A DNA stretch of 64,000 nt from an uncultured Verrucomicrobiota bacterium (lineage in GTDB: Bacteria; Verrucomicrobiota; Verrucomicrobiia; Opitutales; Opitutaceae). Shown in pieces: positions 7,700-16,382 of the stretch. The notes under the pieces were generated by a model. That model was not told the DNA's origin, searched no databases, and worked only from the letters and a program-made list of their open reading frames with translations. Within the stretch, counting starts at the first letter, position 1; each line of letters begins with the position of its first letter. The stretch spans positions 310,001 to 374,000 of the forward strand of contig CAIUGM010000014.1 in NCBI GenBank assembly GCA_903898675.1, read 5' to 3'. Position numbers and translations under genes: made by a program.

Positions 7700-8731
7700 A
7701 TGGGCGGCGACCTCGGACCGGGCGAAGTGGTCGCGGCCGTCAAGCTGGCCCTCGCCGAGGTGGCGGACCCCATCGTGCTGGTCGGCAACCGGGCGGAGCT
7801 TGAACCGCTGGTCGCCCAGGCCGGACTCACCGGCCACGACCGGCTTTCCATCGTGCACGCCAGCGAGGTGATCACGATGGAGGACAAGCCCCTTCAGGCC
7901 CTGAAGCGCAAGAAGGACTCTTCCATGCTGCGCGCCATCGAACTGGTGAAATCCGGCGAGGCGCGCGTCGCCATCAGCTGCGGCAACACCGGCGCCCTCA
8001 TGGCCGGCGGCACCCTGCGCCTGCGCATGATGAACGGCGTGGACCGCCCGGCCCTGGCCGCGGTCATCCCCCGCACCGGCGGCTACTTCATTTTGATCGA
8101 TGCCGGGGCCAATCCCGAGGCGCGGCCGGAACATCTCGTGCACAACGCCGTGCTCGGCGCGAATTACGCCAAGGTCATCCTGGGGCTCACCACCCCGCGC
8201 GTCGGCCTCATCACCATCGGCACCGAGGAGGGCAAGGGTAACGCCCTGATCGCCGAGACGCACGAACAGCTCAAGAAGATCACCTCCGTCATCAATTACG
8301 TCGGGCCGATCGAGGGCTTCCAGGTTTTCCGCGACACCGTCGACGTGGTGGTGTGCGACGGCTTCGTCGGCAACACGCTGCTCAAGACCTGGGAGTCGCT
8401 CGCCAAGTTCATCACGACGATGCTCAAGGAGGAGCTGCAGCAGAATCCGCTCCGCATGGCCGGCGCCGTCCTCGCCAATGGCGCGTTTGCCTCGCTGAAG
8501 TCCCGCATGAACCCCGACCGCTACGGTGGCGCCCCGCTGCTCGGCGTCCGCGGCAACATCCTCAAGGCCCACGGTTCGAGCAACCGGCACGCCATCGCGA
8601 GCGCAATCCGGGCCGCCGCCAAGATCATCCATCAGGACCTTTATCACCACATCGAACAGGACGTCGCCCGGGCCAACGAGCTTCGGTTGACGGCGCCGGC
8701 CGATGTCTCGGTCAACTCACTTTCCCCATGA
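7700..8731 (+). CDS. plsX: Phosphate acyltransferase PlsX
   Basis: PlsX makes acyl-phosphate from acyl-ACP as the first step of phospholipid synthesis. The protein contains the family motifs DAMGGDLGPGEVV, SCGNTGALMAGG, IDAGANPEARPEHL, VCDGFVGNTLLKTWE and YGGAPLLGVRG. The first canonical in-frame start is the ATG at 7700 (343 residues), but that ATG is the Met inside the conserved VDAMGGD motif. The codons at 7682-7699 encode RIAVDA, exactly what PlsX proteins carry before it. No ATG, GTG, TTG or CTG exists in frame between the stop at 7601 and 7700. The true start may therefore be a rare ATT at 7685 (CAGGA lies just upstream). The stop overlaps the fabH start (ATGA). Confidence 0.9.
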   Translation: MGGDLGPGEVVAAVKLALAEVADPIVLVGNRAELEPLVAQAGLTGHDRLSIVHASEVITMEDKPLQALKRKKDSSMLRAIELVKSGEARVAISCGNTGALMAGGTLRLRMMNGVDRPALAAVIPRTGGYFILIDAGANPEARPEHLVHNAVLGANYAKVILGLTTPRVGLITIGTEEGKGNALIAETHEQLKKITSVINYVGPIEGFQVFRDTVDVVVCDGFVGNTLLKTWESLAKFITTMLKEELQQNPLRMAGAVLANGAFASLKSRMNPDRYGGAPLLGVRGNILKAHGSSNRHAIASAIRAAAKIIHQDLYHHIEQDVARANELRLTAPADVSVNSLSP

Positions 8732-9714
8732 CGTCAGTCATCATCGCCGGAGTCGGCTCCTATGCCCCGCAACGCATTCTCACCAACGAGGACCTCACGA
8801 AGATCGTGGACACCTCGGACGAGTGGATCCGCTCCCGGTCCGGCATCCGGGAACGCCACATCGCGGCGGCCGACGAGGCCACCTCCGACCTGGCGATCAA
8901 GGCCGCCCAGTCCGCGCTGCTGGACGCCAAGATCACGGCCGCTGACATCGACCTGCTGATCGTCGCGACCTGCACTCCCGACTATCCGGTGCCCTCGACG
9001 GCCTGCGTCGTGCAGCACAAGATCGGCATTCCCCCGCATGCCACGTGCTTTGATATTTCCGCCGCGTGCACCGGTTTTCTTTACGCGATGGAGATTGCCT
9101 ACGGCCAGCTCCTCACCGGGCGGTACAAGTGCGCCTTGATCATCGGCGCCGAGAAGCTCTCGTCGATCGTGGACTGGAAGGACCGTACCACGTGCGTCCT
9201 GTTCGGTGATGGCGCGGGTGCCGCCGTCCTGAAGAAGGTCAACCAGCCCGGCGTCGGCATCATCGGGTCCGACTTGGGCGCCGACGGGGAACTGCTTGAA
9301 CTGCTCTATATCCCCGCCGGGGGCAGCCGCTGCCCGGCCTCGCCCCTGACCCTGGAGGCGGGTTCGCACTTCCTGCACATGAAGGGCAAGGAAGTCTTCA
9401 AGAACGCCATCAAGGTCATGGAGACCGTCGCCCGCGAAATGGTGGAACAACATCACCTGACATTTGACCAAATCAGCCTGGTTATTCCCCATCAGGCCAA
9501 TTACCGCATCATCGAAGCGCTCGCCTCCAACCTGGGCGTGCCCCTCGACCGCTTTTACGTGAATCTCGACCGCTACGGCAACACCTCGGCCGCCTCCATC
9601 CCCCTCGCCTTGGACGAGGCCCGCCGGGCCGGCCGGATCAAGCCCGGTGACTATACCTTGCTCGTCGCCTTTGGCGCTGGCTTGACCTACGGTTCCACTC
9701 TTATTCGATGGTAA
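8728..9714 (+). CDS. fabH: Beta-ketoacyl-ACP synthase III
   Basis: FabH condenses acetyl-CoA with malonyl-ACP to start fatty-acid synthesis. The 328-residue length is normal, and the catalytic triad is intact: Cys114 in SAACTGFLYA, His255 in VIPHQANYR and Asn285 in YGNTSAAS. The N-terminus has the typical GVGSYAPQRILTN and DEWIRSRSGIRERH stretches. The ATG at 8728 overlaps the plsX stop by four bases, which fixes the start. The end overlaps the possible start of the following BamD-like gene. Confidence 0.96.
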   Translation: MTSVIIAGVGSYAPQRILTNEDLTKIVDTSDEWIRSRSGIRERHIAAADEATSDLAIKAAQSALLDAKITAADIDLLIVATCTPDYPVPSTACVVQHKIGIPPHATCFDISAACTGFLYAMEIAYGQLLTGRYKCALIIGAEKLSSIVDWKDRTTCVLFGDGAGAAVLKKVNQPGVGIIGSDLGADGELLELLYIPAGGSRCPASPLTLEAGSHFLHMKGKEVFKNAIKVMETVAREMVEQHHLTFDQISLVIPHQANYRIIEALASNLGVPLDRFYVNLDRYGNTSAASIPLALDEARRAGRIKPGDYTLLVAFGAGLTYGSTLIRW

Positions 9715-10784
9715 TCACCCGTTTCATGCGCCGCCTCCCCCTCCTCCTTTCCCTCGCTGCTCTGTCCGGGCTGCTCCTTTCCCCTGCCCGGCTCGCCGCC
9801 GAACTCATCTGGACGCCGCAAGGCGGCTGGCGGGTCGAGGGCGGCGTGCTCGCCGGCCTGGCCACCGAAGACGGCCGCAATGCCCTGGACCTGATGAACA
9901 AGGCCCGCAGTGCGGAGGAAGCCGGTCAGGAAAAGAAGGCCCTCGGCCTGTACGCCAACGTGACCAAGAAGTACCCGAACTCCGTCTTCTCGGCCGAGGC
10001 CCTCTTCCGCACCGGCATGATCCGCGAGAAGCGCCAGGAACTCTACAAGGCGTTCGACTCGTTCCAGATCCTGGTCTCGCGCTACCCGAACTCCGAAAAA
10101 TTCAACCAGGTCATCGGCGAGCAGTATCGCATCGCCAGCATGCTTTTCGCCGGCAAGCGGAATCATTTCTGGGGCTTCTTCCCCGGCTTCCGCAACCGGG
10201 AGAAGGCCCTCGAGTACTACGAGACGATCGTCAACACCGCGCCCTACAGCGACTACGCCCCGCTCTCCCTGATCAACGCCTCGAAGGGTTACAAGCAGAT
10301 CAACGAGACCGAGGCGGCGATCGATGCCCTCGACCGCATGATCAACACCTACCCGCGCAGCGCCCTGACGCCCGACGCCTACCTGAAGATCGCCCAAACC
10401 CACGCTTCACTCGTGGATGGCCCCGCGTACGACCAGGCCTCGACCAAGGAAGCCATCACTTACTACGAGGATTACATGATCCTGTTCCCCGGTGACGCCG
10501 GCATGGTGTCGGCGGAAAAGGGCCTGGCGGACATGAAGAAGATGCTCGCCCGCAGCAAACTGGTCATCGCCGACTACTACCTGAAGTACCGGAAAAATTA
10601 CAAGGCCGCCAAGGTCTTCTACAACGAGGCCATCACCGTTTACCCGGACTCCGACATCGCCGCCCAGGCCCGTGCCAAGCTGGTGCTCGTCGACGCCAAG
10701 CTTGATCAGCAACAGAACATCGCTCCGGCCAAAGGCGCCAAACCCGCCGAGCCGGCGAAGAAAAAGCGCTTCTGGCTGTTTTGA
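9708..10784 (+). CDS. BamD/YfiO-like TPR protein, exported
   Basis: The 358-residue protein has a signal peptide (RRLPLLLSLAALSGLLLSPA, ending RLAAE) and then TPR-like helical repeats such as KKALGLYANVTKKYPNS and KAFDSFQILVSRYPNSEKF. The pattern 'Y..v...yP.s..a..A' is that of BamD, the scaffold of the outer-membrane barrel assembly machine. It lacks the lipobox cysteine of classical BamD, so it is either periplasmic or anchored otherwise. The C-terminus is Ala/Lys/Pro-rich. The ATG at 9708 overlaps the fabH stop; MRRLP at 9726 is an alternative start. lptE follows, which fits an envelope-biogenesis role. Confidence 0.75.
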   Translation: MVITRFMRRLPLLLSLAALSGLLLSPARLAAELIWTPQGGWRVEGGVLAGLATEDGRNALDLMNKARSAEEAGQEKKALGLYANVTKKYPNSVFSAEALFRTGMIREKRQELYKAFDSFQILVSRYPNSEKFNQVIGEQYRIASMLFAGKRNHFWGFFPGFRNREKALEYYETIVNTAPYSDYAPLSLINASKGYKQINETEAAIDALDRMINTYPRSALTPDAYLKIAQTHASLVDGPAYDQASTKEAITYYEDYMILFPGDAGMVSAEKGLADMKKMLARSKLVIADYYLKYRKNYKAAKVFYNEAITVYPDSDIAAQARAKLVLVDAKLDQQQNIAPAKGAKPAEPAKKKRFWLF

Positions 10785-10841
10785 GTGATTCCTTTCGCCG
10801 GACACTCTGCCGCGCGAAATCCTGCCCCGAACCCTTGCCGT

Positions 10842-11393
10842 ATGTCCACCGCCCGCCTCCTGGAGAGTGAACTGCGCGTGGCGAGCCGGTTGCTTCGCGC
10901 CGGCTGGATGATCGGCGGGATTTTAGCCCTCTCGGCGTGCGCGCACTACCAACTCGGCACCGGCTCGAAAGCGAAGTTCACCACCCTTTTCATTGCGCCG
11001 GTGACCAGCACGACAGCGATCCCTCAGGCCCAGGTGCTCGTGACGACCCAGCTGCGCGAAGCGTTCATCCACGACGGCCGCGTCACCTTGGTCAACTCAC
11101 CCGAGGACGCCGATGCCGTGCTGCAGATCTCGCTGTCCGGCTATGACCGGGTCGTGGCGGTTTCCCGCCCCGACGATACCGGCCTGGCCCGGCGGTTCGA
11201 TGTGACGCTGCACGCCAAGGCGACACTGACCGACAACCGCAGCAAGGAAGCCTACTTTGTCCAGCGGCCGCTGACCGCCACACGCGGCGCTTTCACCGAC
11301 AGCGGGCTGGTCCCGGCCGAGTACGCGACCCTGCCGCTGCTGGCCGAACAGCTCGCGAAGGAATCCGTGCACGCGGTGTTGGACGTGTGGTGA
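10842..11393 (+). CDS. lptE: LptE-like LPS-assembly lipoprotein
   Basis: LptE plugs the LptD barrel that inserts LPS into the outer membrane. This 183-residue protein has a hydrophobic segment ending in a lipobox (GGILALSACAHYQLG), giving a lipid-modified cysteine followed by the YxLG motif typical of LptE. The mature part has the family pattern, with FIAPVTSTT, AFIHDGRVTLVN, ADAVLQISLSGY and a DSGLVPAEYATLPLLAEQLA tail. The start at 10842 (MSTAR) is preferred over the in-frame GTG at 10785; MIGGIL at 10908 would give a shorter signal. It ends the rpmF-plsX-fabH-bamD group. Confidence 0.75.
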   Translation: MSTARLLESELRVASRLLRAGWMIGGILALSACAHYQLGTGSKAKFTTLFIAPVTSTTAIPQAQVLVTTQLREAFIHDGRVTLVNSPEDADAVLQISLSGYDRVVAVSRPDDTGLARRFDVTLHAKATLTDNRSKEAYFVQRPLTATRGAFTDSGLVPAEYATLPLLAEQLAKESVHAVLDVW

Positions 11394-11409
11394 GGGTTTA
11401 AATAATCAG

Positions 11410-11465
11410 GTAGGGCCGTTGCCCCCAACGGCCTGATTGAGGCGCTTGAGGGCAAGCGCCCCTAC
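11410..11465. repeat. GTAG...CTAC inverted-repeat element, family B
   Basis: A 56-bp element beginning GTAGGGCCGTTGCCCCCAAC and ending CAAGCGCCCCTAC. It holds two small palindromes, CCGTTGCCCCCAACGG and GGCGCTTGAGGGCAAGCGCC, the layout of two REP units facing each other. It lies between lptE and rpe. Confidence 0.75.
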
Positions 11466-11525
11466 CCCGATAACAAACAAAGATTGAGCCCCTGCCCTTC
11501 TCCGTGCTCCATTCCCTCCAGCTCC

Positions 11526-12188
11526 ATGGCTTTCCCACCCATTCTCGCTCCATCTCTCCTCGCGGGTGATCACGCCCATCTGGCGGACAGTGCAAAAATC
11601 GCTGCCGACGTGGGCACCGACTGGCTGCACCTCGACATCATGGACGGGCATTTCGTGCCGAATTTTTCCTTTGGGCCGGAAGTGCCCGCCGCACTGCGCC
11701 GGGCGGGCTCGAAGCAATTTTTCGATACGCACCTGATGCTGGACGAACCGCAGCGCTACATCGAGCCCTTCGCCAAGGCCGGGGCGGACAGCATCAGCAT
11801 TCACATCGAGCCGGCCTATGACCACGCCGCGACCCTGGCCCGCATCCGGGCACTGGGCTGCCAGTGTGGCCTGGTACTCAACCCCGGCACGCCCGCGACC
11901 GCCATCGAGTCACTGCTCGGACAAGTCGATCTCGTGCTGGTGATGACCGTGCAGCCCGGCTTTGGCGGCCAGCCCTTCCGCCGCGACATGCTGCCGAAGC
12001 TGCAGCAGATCGACCGGTGGCGCCGGGAGAAAAACTTGAAATTCCGGCTCGAGGTTGATGGCGGCATCGACCTGACCACGGCGCAGGAATGCCGCTCGGC
12101 CGGCGCCGATACGTTCGTCGCAGGGACTTCGTTTTTCCGGGCCGGCGACCGCCAGGCCTACGCCGCCGCGATCGCCGGCATGGCCTGA
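11526..12188 (+). CDS. rpe: Ribulose-phosphate 3-epimerase
   Basis: Rpe interconverts ribulose-5-phosphate and xylulose-5-phosphate in the pentose phosphate pathway. The 220-residue TIM barrel has all signatures: APSLLAGDHAHL at the N-terminus, the metal/catalytic HLDIMDGHFVPN, THLMLDEPQRYIEPF, VMTVQPGFGGQPF and LEVDGGIDLTTA, then GTSFFRAGD. Start at the ATG at 11526 (MAFPPILAPSLL), the usual position; upstream codons are non-conserved. The following acetyltransferase starts six bases after the stop. Confidence 0.95.
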   Translation: MAFPPILAPSLLAGDHAHLADSAKIAADVGTDWLHLDIMDGHFVPNFSFGPEVPAALRRAGSKQFFDTHLMLDEPQRYIEPFAKAGADSISIHIEPAYDHAATLARIRALGCQCGLVLNPGTPATAIESLLGQVDLVLVMTVQPGFGGQPFRRDMLPKLQQIDRWRREKNLKFRLEVDGGIDLTTAQECRSAGADTFVAGTSFFRAGDRQAYAAAIAGMA

Positions 12189-12194
12189 CCGACG

Positions 12195-12653
12195 ATGGAG
12201 CAGCAGCACGGCGCGTATTTGGTTTCCGACGATCCCGGGCGCCTTGATGCCGCCGCCGTCCACGCGTACCTGAGCCGCTCCTACTGGTCGGAGAACATTC
12301 CGCTGGCGACCGTGCAGCGCGCCCTGGATGGGTCGCTATGCGTCGGCGCCTATGACCCCGACGGCCGGCAGGTCGGGCTGGTGCGCGTCATCACCGACGA
12401 GGCCACCTTCGCCTATCTCTGCGACGTGTATGTGCTGGAGGCGCACCGCCGCCACGGCCTGTCCAAGGCCATGATCGCACTCGTGCTGCGTCACCCGCGC
12501 CTGCAAGGCCTGCGCAGCTGGAGCCTGCGGACCCGTGATGCGCACGGACTGTACGCCCAATTTGGTTTCAAACCCGTCGAGCATCCCGAAAGCCACATGA
12601 TGCTGCGCTTCCCAAACGTGTACAAGGCAGCGAACGAACAACCCAAGGGCTGA
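12195..12653 (+). CDS. GNAT-family N-acetyltransferase
   Basis: A 152-residue single-domain GNAT protein. The acetyl-CoA site is visible as VYVLEAHRRHGLSKAMI (the R/Q-x-x-G-x-G/A loop, here RRHGLSKA), followed by SLRTRDAHGLYAQFGFKPV, the usual motif-B region with the conserved Tyr and GF. The N-terminal half holds SYWSENIPLATVQRAL, which is typical of a small subgroup annotated as GNAT acetyltransferases acting on unknown small molecules. It follows rpe at six bases and is probably co-transcribed. Substrate unknown. Confidence 0.85.
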   Translation: MEQQHGAYLVSDDPGRLDAAAVHAYLSRSYWSENIPLATVQRALDGSLCVGAYDPDGRQVGLVRVITDEATFAYLCDVYVLEAHRRHGLSKAMIALVLRHPRLQGLRSWSLRTRDAHGLYAQFGFKPVEHPESHMMLRFPNVYKAANEQPKG

Positions 12654-12670
12654 GTGTTCGCGTTGCCCGG

Positions 12671-12744
12671 GTAGCCGCGCTTGAGACAAAGTCGAAAGCG
12701 TGGTCCCGCGCGACCACGTTGTCGCCGCGCTCCAACGCGGCTAC
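12671..12744. repeat. GTAG...CTAC inverted-repeat element, family A
   Basis: A 74-bp element that begins GTAGCCGCGCTTGAG and ends GCTCCAACGCGGCTAC, in the opposite orientation to the copies at 2324 and 18856. It contains the inner pair GAAAGCGTGGTC and GACCACGTTGTC. It separates the convergent acetyltransferase and binding-protein genes. Confidence 0.8.
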
Positions 12745-12747
12745 CGG

Positions 12748-14376
12748 CTAATTCCGGCTGTCGCGCAGGATCCCGGCGGCCCGGACGTAGTGCTGGCGAA
12801 ACTTCTCCGCCAGTTCCTTGGCCAGATGGATTTCATCCACCTTGTTCTTGGAACTCAGGGCCTGCCTGATCTCCTTGGCGGTGCGGTCATAGTCGACAAA
12901 GGAAAGGTCCTGCAGCTCAGCCATGGCCCGCTCCCGGGTGGCGGCGCTGTACCGGTCCGAGCCCATGTCCCGCCACGCCGCCTGCAACTCGGCATGGGTG
13001 TCCTGGCACATGATGCGGATGATAAAGGCCATCTCGCGAAAAACCCCGCCGGTCCATTCCGGCCGGTAGATCAGCGGGTCCTTCTGCGTGAAGGGATTGT
13101 CGGCCGGATCGCTGCGGTAGGAGGTCCACTCGGTGTGCGTGTAGTAATCCTTGCGGACCGGCAGCCGCCGCAGGGCGTAGCGCCCGGGGCCGCCCGGCGT
13201 GCCGGGCTTCTGGTTCCACAACCGCTGGCCCTCGGGGGACAGCACGAACTCAATGAACGCCTCCGCCGCGGCCTTGTGCGGGGCGCCGCGCAGGAGGCCG
13301 ATGGGATCGACCGAGCTGACCGTGCCACCCTCGGGCGACACATACCCGAGCCGGTCCGAGCCGCCGCGCCGCATGGCCGCCTCGGCCTGCGCCCGACCGT
13401 AGAAATCGATGCACATGCCCGCGGCGCAGTTGCCGGCGGCGACATCGATCGGCGGTTTTTGCGAGGTGTCGGTGAAATACCGGGCGTTGGCGCCGATCAG
13501 CTGCAGCAGGCGCAGGCCGTTCACCCAGCCTTCGCGCACCGCCCGGGCCTCCAGTTCCCGGGCCGGGAGGGCGGGATTTTCCGCCCGCAGTTCCTTCAGC
13601 CGGGATTGCATCCGCTGCTGGATGACGTTCTCGAAGGCCTTGGCAATGGAACCGCTCTTGGTCGGGTCACACAGCGCGACTTCGCCGAAATACCGCTGGT
13701 CGACCAGATCCCACCATTGCGCGGGCTCGTGGGTGATGCCCAGCCGCTGGAGGGAATCGCGATTGAAAATAATCCCGTACGAACTCAGCACACACCCGAT
13801 CCACAGACCGTGGCGGTCGCGGTACTCTTCGCCGGCGTAGTTCAACGGGATCACCTCATCGGTGAACCATTCGGGATGCCGGGTCACCACCGTGGTGGGA
13901 ATGAAACGCCCCGCGGTGGCCTGTTTCGCGAAATCATACGTGCCGCCCCCGAAGAAAAGGTCGATGCCACAGCTCACGTCGGAAGCGAGAAACGCCGCCC
14001 GCCCTTCCTGCACGATCGCCGGGGTGTCGGCGGGCAGCCGGCCGTTCTGCGAACCGGCCTGGATCGCCGCGCTCCACGGTTTGCCCAGCTGGTTGACCCA
14101 GTAATTCTGGAAGGCCGTGACGTATTCGCTGTCGAGAAACCGGGCGATTTCGCTCGTGCCGCCCAGCACCCGCCAGTCGATGCCCACCGTCCGGCCGGTG
14201 CGCTCCTTGTACCAGCGCTGGAAGGCCTGCCCGAACTCGTAGCGGATCGCCTCGTTGTGCGGCGTGACAATCACGAGGGTTTCGTCGGCGTTCGCCACCG
14301 CCACTGTCTTGGAACGCAACAGAAACGGCAGCGCCACCACGGCCACCAGCGCGAGGATCAGGACGGCGCGTTTCAT
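12748..14376 (-). CDS. ABC-transporter extracellular solute-binding protein (iron-type)
   Basis: A 542-residue exported protein with an N-terminal signal or anchor (MKRAVLILALVAVVALPFLL). The mature part begins LVIVTPHNEAIRYEFGQAF, the pattern of FbpA/AfuA-like and related class-II binding proteins. It also has DVSCGIDLFFGGGTYDFAKQ, IGCVLSSYGIIFNR and VSPEGGTVSSVDPIGLLRG, typical of this fold. At 542 residues it is longer than standard FbpA (about 340). It lies downstream of the ABC ATPase gene on the same strand, separated by an 80-bp repeat. The partner permease is probably 576-2270. The iron(III) ligand is inferred from the family and not shown. Confidence 0.8.
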   Translation of the reverse strand: MKRAVLILALVAVVALPFLLRSKTVAVANADETLVIVTPHNEAIRYEFGQAFQRWYKERTGRTVGIDWRVLGGTSEIARFLDSEYVTAFQNYWVNQLGKPWSAAIQAGSQNGRLPADTPAIVQEGRAAFLASDVSCGIDLFFGGGTYDFAKQATAGRFIPTTVVTRHPEWFTDEVIPLNYAGEEYRDRHGLWIGCVLSSYGIIFNRDSLQRLGITHEPAQWWDLVDQRYFGEVALCDPTKSGSIAKAFENVIQQRMQSRLKELRAENPALPARELEARAVREGWVNGLRLLQLIGANARYFTDTSQKPPIDVAAGNCAAGMCIDFYGRAQAEAAMRRGGSDRLGYVSPEGGTVSSVDPIGLLRGAPHKAAAEAFIEFVLSPEGQRLWNQKPGTPGGPGRYALRRLPVRKDYYTHTEWTSYRSDPADNPFTQKDPLIYRPEWTGGVFREMAFIIRIMCQDTHAELQAAWRDMGSDRYSAATRERAMAELQDLSFVDYDRTAKEIRQALSSKNKVDEIHLAKELAEKFRQHYVRAAGILRDSRN

Positions 14377-14388
14377 GACGTTATGGTT

Positions 14389-14468
14389 GTCATCCTGAGC
14401 GCAGCGCAGGATCCGGAATGATATGCGCGGGGGTCATGTACTGGATCCTTCGTTTCCCTCAGGATGAC
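14389..14468. repeat. GTCATCCTGAG...CTCAGGATGAC inverted repeat
   Basis: An 80-bp element whose ends are perfect inverted repeats: GTCATCCTGAG at the left and CTCAGGATGAC at the right, with inner arms AGGATCC and GGATCCT. It lies between the ABC ATPase and its binding-protein gene. Similar GTCATCCTGAG repeats are widespread in bacterial intergenic DNA. Confidence 0.75.
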
Positions 14469-14477
14469 AAATGTGTC

Positions 14478-15551
14478 TCAGCCCACCAGCACGACCACGT
14501 CCGCCGGATCAACCGTGGCGTAGAGTTCGCCGCGCGTTGCCCCGTCCACGAAGCGCGGGTTGCGCTCGAAAATCTTCAGCGGCGTGCCGTTGCCGGTGAC
14601 AAACGCGTACTGGGCGACCTCGCCGAGGTAGATGGATTCGCCAATGCGACCCTTGACCACATTCCTCGACTCCGGGTTTTGGTGAAGCTCCCAGCACTCC
14701 GGCCGGATGGAAACGGTGACCTCCGAACCGACGCCGAGGCTCTTGCCCGGGTCGCCCACGATGCCGTCGAAAATTCCGACCGCGGTTTCGACTTTCACCT
14801 CGTGCCCGGCGAGAGCCAGGACCTTGCCGGGCAGGAAATCCGTCTCGCCGATGAAATTGGCCACCGTCTTGCAGTTTGGCCGCTTGTACACCTCGCGGGG
14901 CGTGCCGACCTGCAAAATGTGACCGCTCTCGAGGATGGCCATCCGGTCCGCGATGGAGAGCGCCTCCTTCTGGTCATGGGTGACATAGACCGTGGTGAGT
15001 TGGAATTCCTTGCACACACGGCGGATCTCGGTGCGCATCTCGAGCCGCAGCTTGGCGTCGAGGTTGGACAACGGCTCGTCGAGCAGCAGGCAGCGCGGCC
15101 GGATGACGAGGGCGCGGGCAAGGGCGACGCGTTGCTGCTGGCCGCCGGAAAGCTGGTTGGGTTTGCGGCCGGCGTACTGCTCCATGCGCACGGAGGCCAG
15201 GGCATCGCCCACGCGCCGGGTGATCTCCGGCCGGGCCACCCGGCGTTCCTCCAGGCCGAACGCGACGTTCTCCGCCACGGTCATATGCGGCCACAGCGCG
15301 TAGCTCTGAAACATCATCCCGGTGTTACGCTTGTGCGGCTCGAGGCGGGTGACGTCCTCGTCGCCGAAAAGGATCTGGCCCTTTTCCGGGATATAGAAGC
15401 CGGCGAGGCTGCGTAGCAGCGTGGTCTTGCCGCAACCGCTGGGGCCGAGCAGGAAAAAAAGTTCGCCGGGATTGATCGTCAGGTCGAGGCCGTGGAGCGC
15501 CACCACGTTGCCAAATTGCTTGGTCAGTTGCTTAACCTGGATGGAAATCAT
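14478..15551 (-). CDS. ABC transporter ATP-binding protein (FbpC/PotA-like)
   Basis: A 357-residue cytoplasmic ATPase for an importer. It has Walker [18 protein letters not shown], the Q-loop [11 protein letters not shown], signature [15 protein letters not shown], Walker [13 protein letters not shown] and the H-loop [13 protein letters not shown]-terminal TOBE-like domain (from about residue 240: [23 protein letters not shown]) is typical of FbpC, PotA and CysA. The binding protein follows on the same strand; the permease is likely 576-2270. The 121-bp upstream gap to the divergent hpt gene shows no operator like the one at 433. Confidence 0.9.
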   Translation of the reverse strand: MISIQVKQLTKQFGNVVALHGLDLTINPGELFFLLGPSGCGKTTLLRSLAGFYIPEKGQILFGDEDVTRLEPHKRNTGMMFQSYALWPHMTVAENVAFGLEERRVARPEITRRVGDALASVRMEQYAGRKPNQLSGGQQQRVALARALVIRPRCLLLDEPLSNLDAKLRLEMRTEIRRVCKEFQLTTVYVTHDQKEALSIADRMAILESGHILQVGTPREVYKRPNCKTVANFIGETDFLPGKVLALAGHEVKVETAVGIFDGIVGDPGKSLGVGSEVTVSIRPECWELHQNPESRNVVKGRIGESIYLGEVAQYAFVTGNGTPLKIFERNPRFVDGATRGELYATVDPADVVVLVG

Positions 15552-15672
15552 CGGAAGGGCGCGCGCCGCCGGCGAGGCAACCGCTCGCCTCTGGCTAAGT
15601 CAAAAAAATAAACCCGCCGGCCCCGGTTGTAACAGATTGCTTTGGCCCGAGGTTGGCGTCTTTCATCACTGC

Positions 15673-16236
15673 ATGCCCGCCCCCAAAGGCCCCCCGGAGT
15701 TAAAGCATCTCGACCACGTCCTCGTCAGCCCGACGGCCATCAAGCGCCGCGTCGCCGAACTCGGCAACCAGCTGAACAAGGAATACGCCAAGAAGGACCT
15801 GATGGTCGTCGCCATCGTCAACGGGGCGCTGATCTTCACGGCGGACCTGCTCCGGGTCATGCGCAGCCCGCTGCGGCTGGACTGCCTGCGCGCCTCCAGC
15901 TACCACACCGGCACGAAGGCCGTGGGCGAGCCCCGGATCATCGACCAGATGAAGCTCGATGTCCGCGGCCACAACGTGCTGCTGGTCGACGACATTCTCG
16001 ACACCGGCAAGACCCTCGCGGCCGTGACCGGCCTCATCAAGGCCAAGGGTGCCCTTTCCGTAAAGACCTGCGTCCTGCTGGACAAGAAGGGCCGCCGGAC
16101 GGTCGAATTCCAGGCCGATTACGTCGGTTTCGACATCCCGAACGAGTTTGTCGTGGGCTACGGCCTGGACTTCAACGAGCGCTACCGGAACCTGCCCTGC
16201 ATCGGCGTGCTGAAGCCGAAATACTACGGCGGCTAA
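15673..16236 (+). CDS. hpt: Hypoxanthine phosphoribosyltransferase
   Basis: This enzyme salvages hypoxanthine or guanine with PRPP to give IMP or GMP. The 187-residue protein has the PRPP loop VLLVDDILDTGKTLAAV, an N-terminal VAIVNGALIFTADLLR and the YVGFDIPNEFVVGYGLDFNE segment that distinguishes HPRT from other PRTases. The start at 15673 (MPAPKGPPELKHLDHVLVS) is chosen from the usual N-terminal position. It is divergent from the ABC ATPase and ends about 57 bases before the tRNA-Ser gene. Confidence 0.93.
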   Translation: MPAPKGPPELKHLDHVLVSPTAIKRRVAELGNQLNKEYAKKDLMVVAIVNGALIFTADLLRVMRSPLRLDCLRASSYHTGTKAVGEPRIIDQMKLDVRGHNVLLVDDILDTGKTLAAVTGLIKAKGALSVKTCVLLDKKGRRTVEFQADYVGFDIPNEFVVGYGLDFNERYRNLPCIGVLKPKYYGG

Positions 16237-16257
16237 GGCAGTAAAATGCCTTGCACT

Positions 16258-16276
16258 CGCCTCCGGCGGGCTTTTT
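16258..16276 (+). terminator. Possible Rho-independent terminator after hpt
   Basis: A short GC stem (CGCC at 16258-16261, GGCG at 16265-16268) is followed by GGGC and a run of five T at 16272-16276. The stem is short, so it is a weak candidate for ending hpt transcription before the tRNA. Confidence 0.4.
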
Positions 16277-16292
16277 CTTGCCCCTCACGTTT

Positions 16293-16382
16293 GGAGGGGT
16301 GGCCGAGTGGTTTAAGGCACATCTTTGCTAAAGATGCGTAGCGGAAACGTTACCGGAGGTTCGAATCCTCTCCCCTCCGCCA
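16293..16382 (+). tRNA. tRNA-Ser (anticodon GCT)
   Basis: A 90-base class II tRNA with an encoded CCA end. The acceptor stem pairs GGAGGGG (16293-16299) with CCCCTCC (16372-16378), discriminator G at 16379 and CCA at 16380-16382. The anticodon stem pairs CATCT with AGATG around a 7-base loop holding GCT at 16327-16329, which reads AGC/AGU serine codons. A long variable arm (GTAGCGGAAACGTTACC) and the T-loop GGTTCGAATCC confirm tRNA-Ser. It stands alone downstream of hpt. Confidence 0.97.

Noticed and set aside
12700-14421. Long plus-strand open frame opposite the solute-binding protein
   Set aside because: Shadow frame with low-complexity sequence; the binding protein has signal peptide and motifs.
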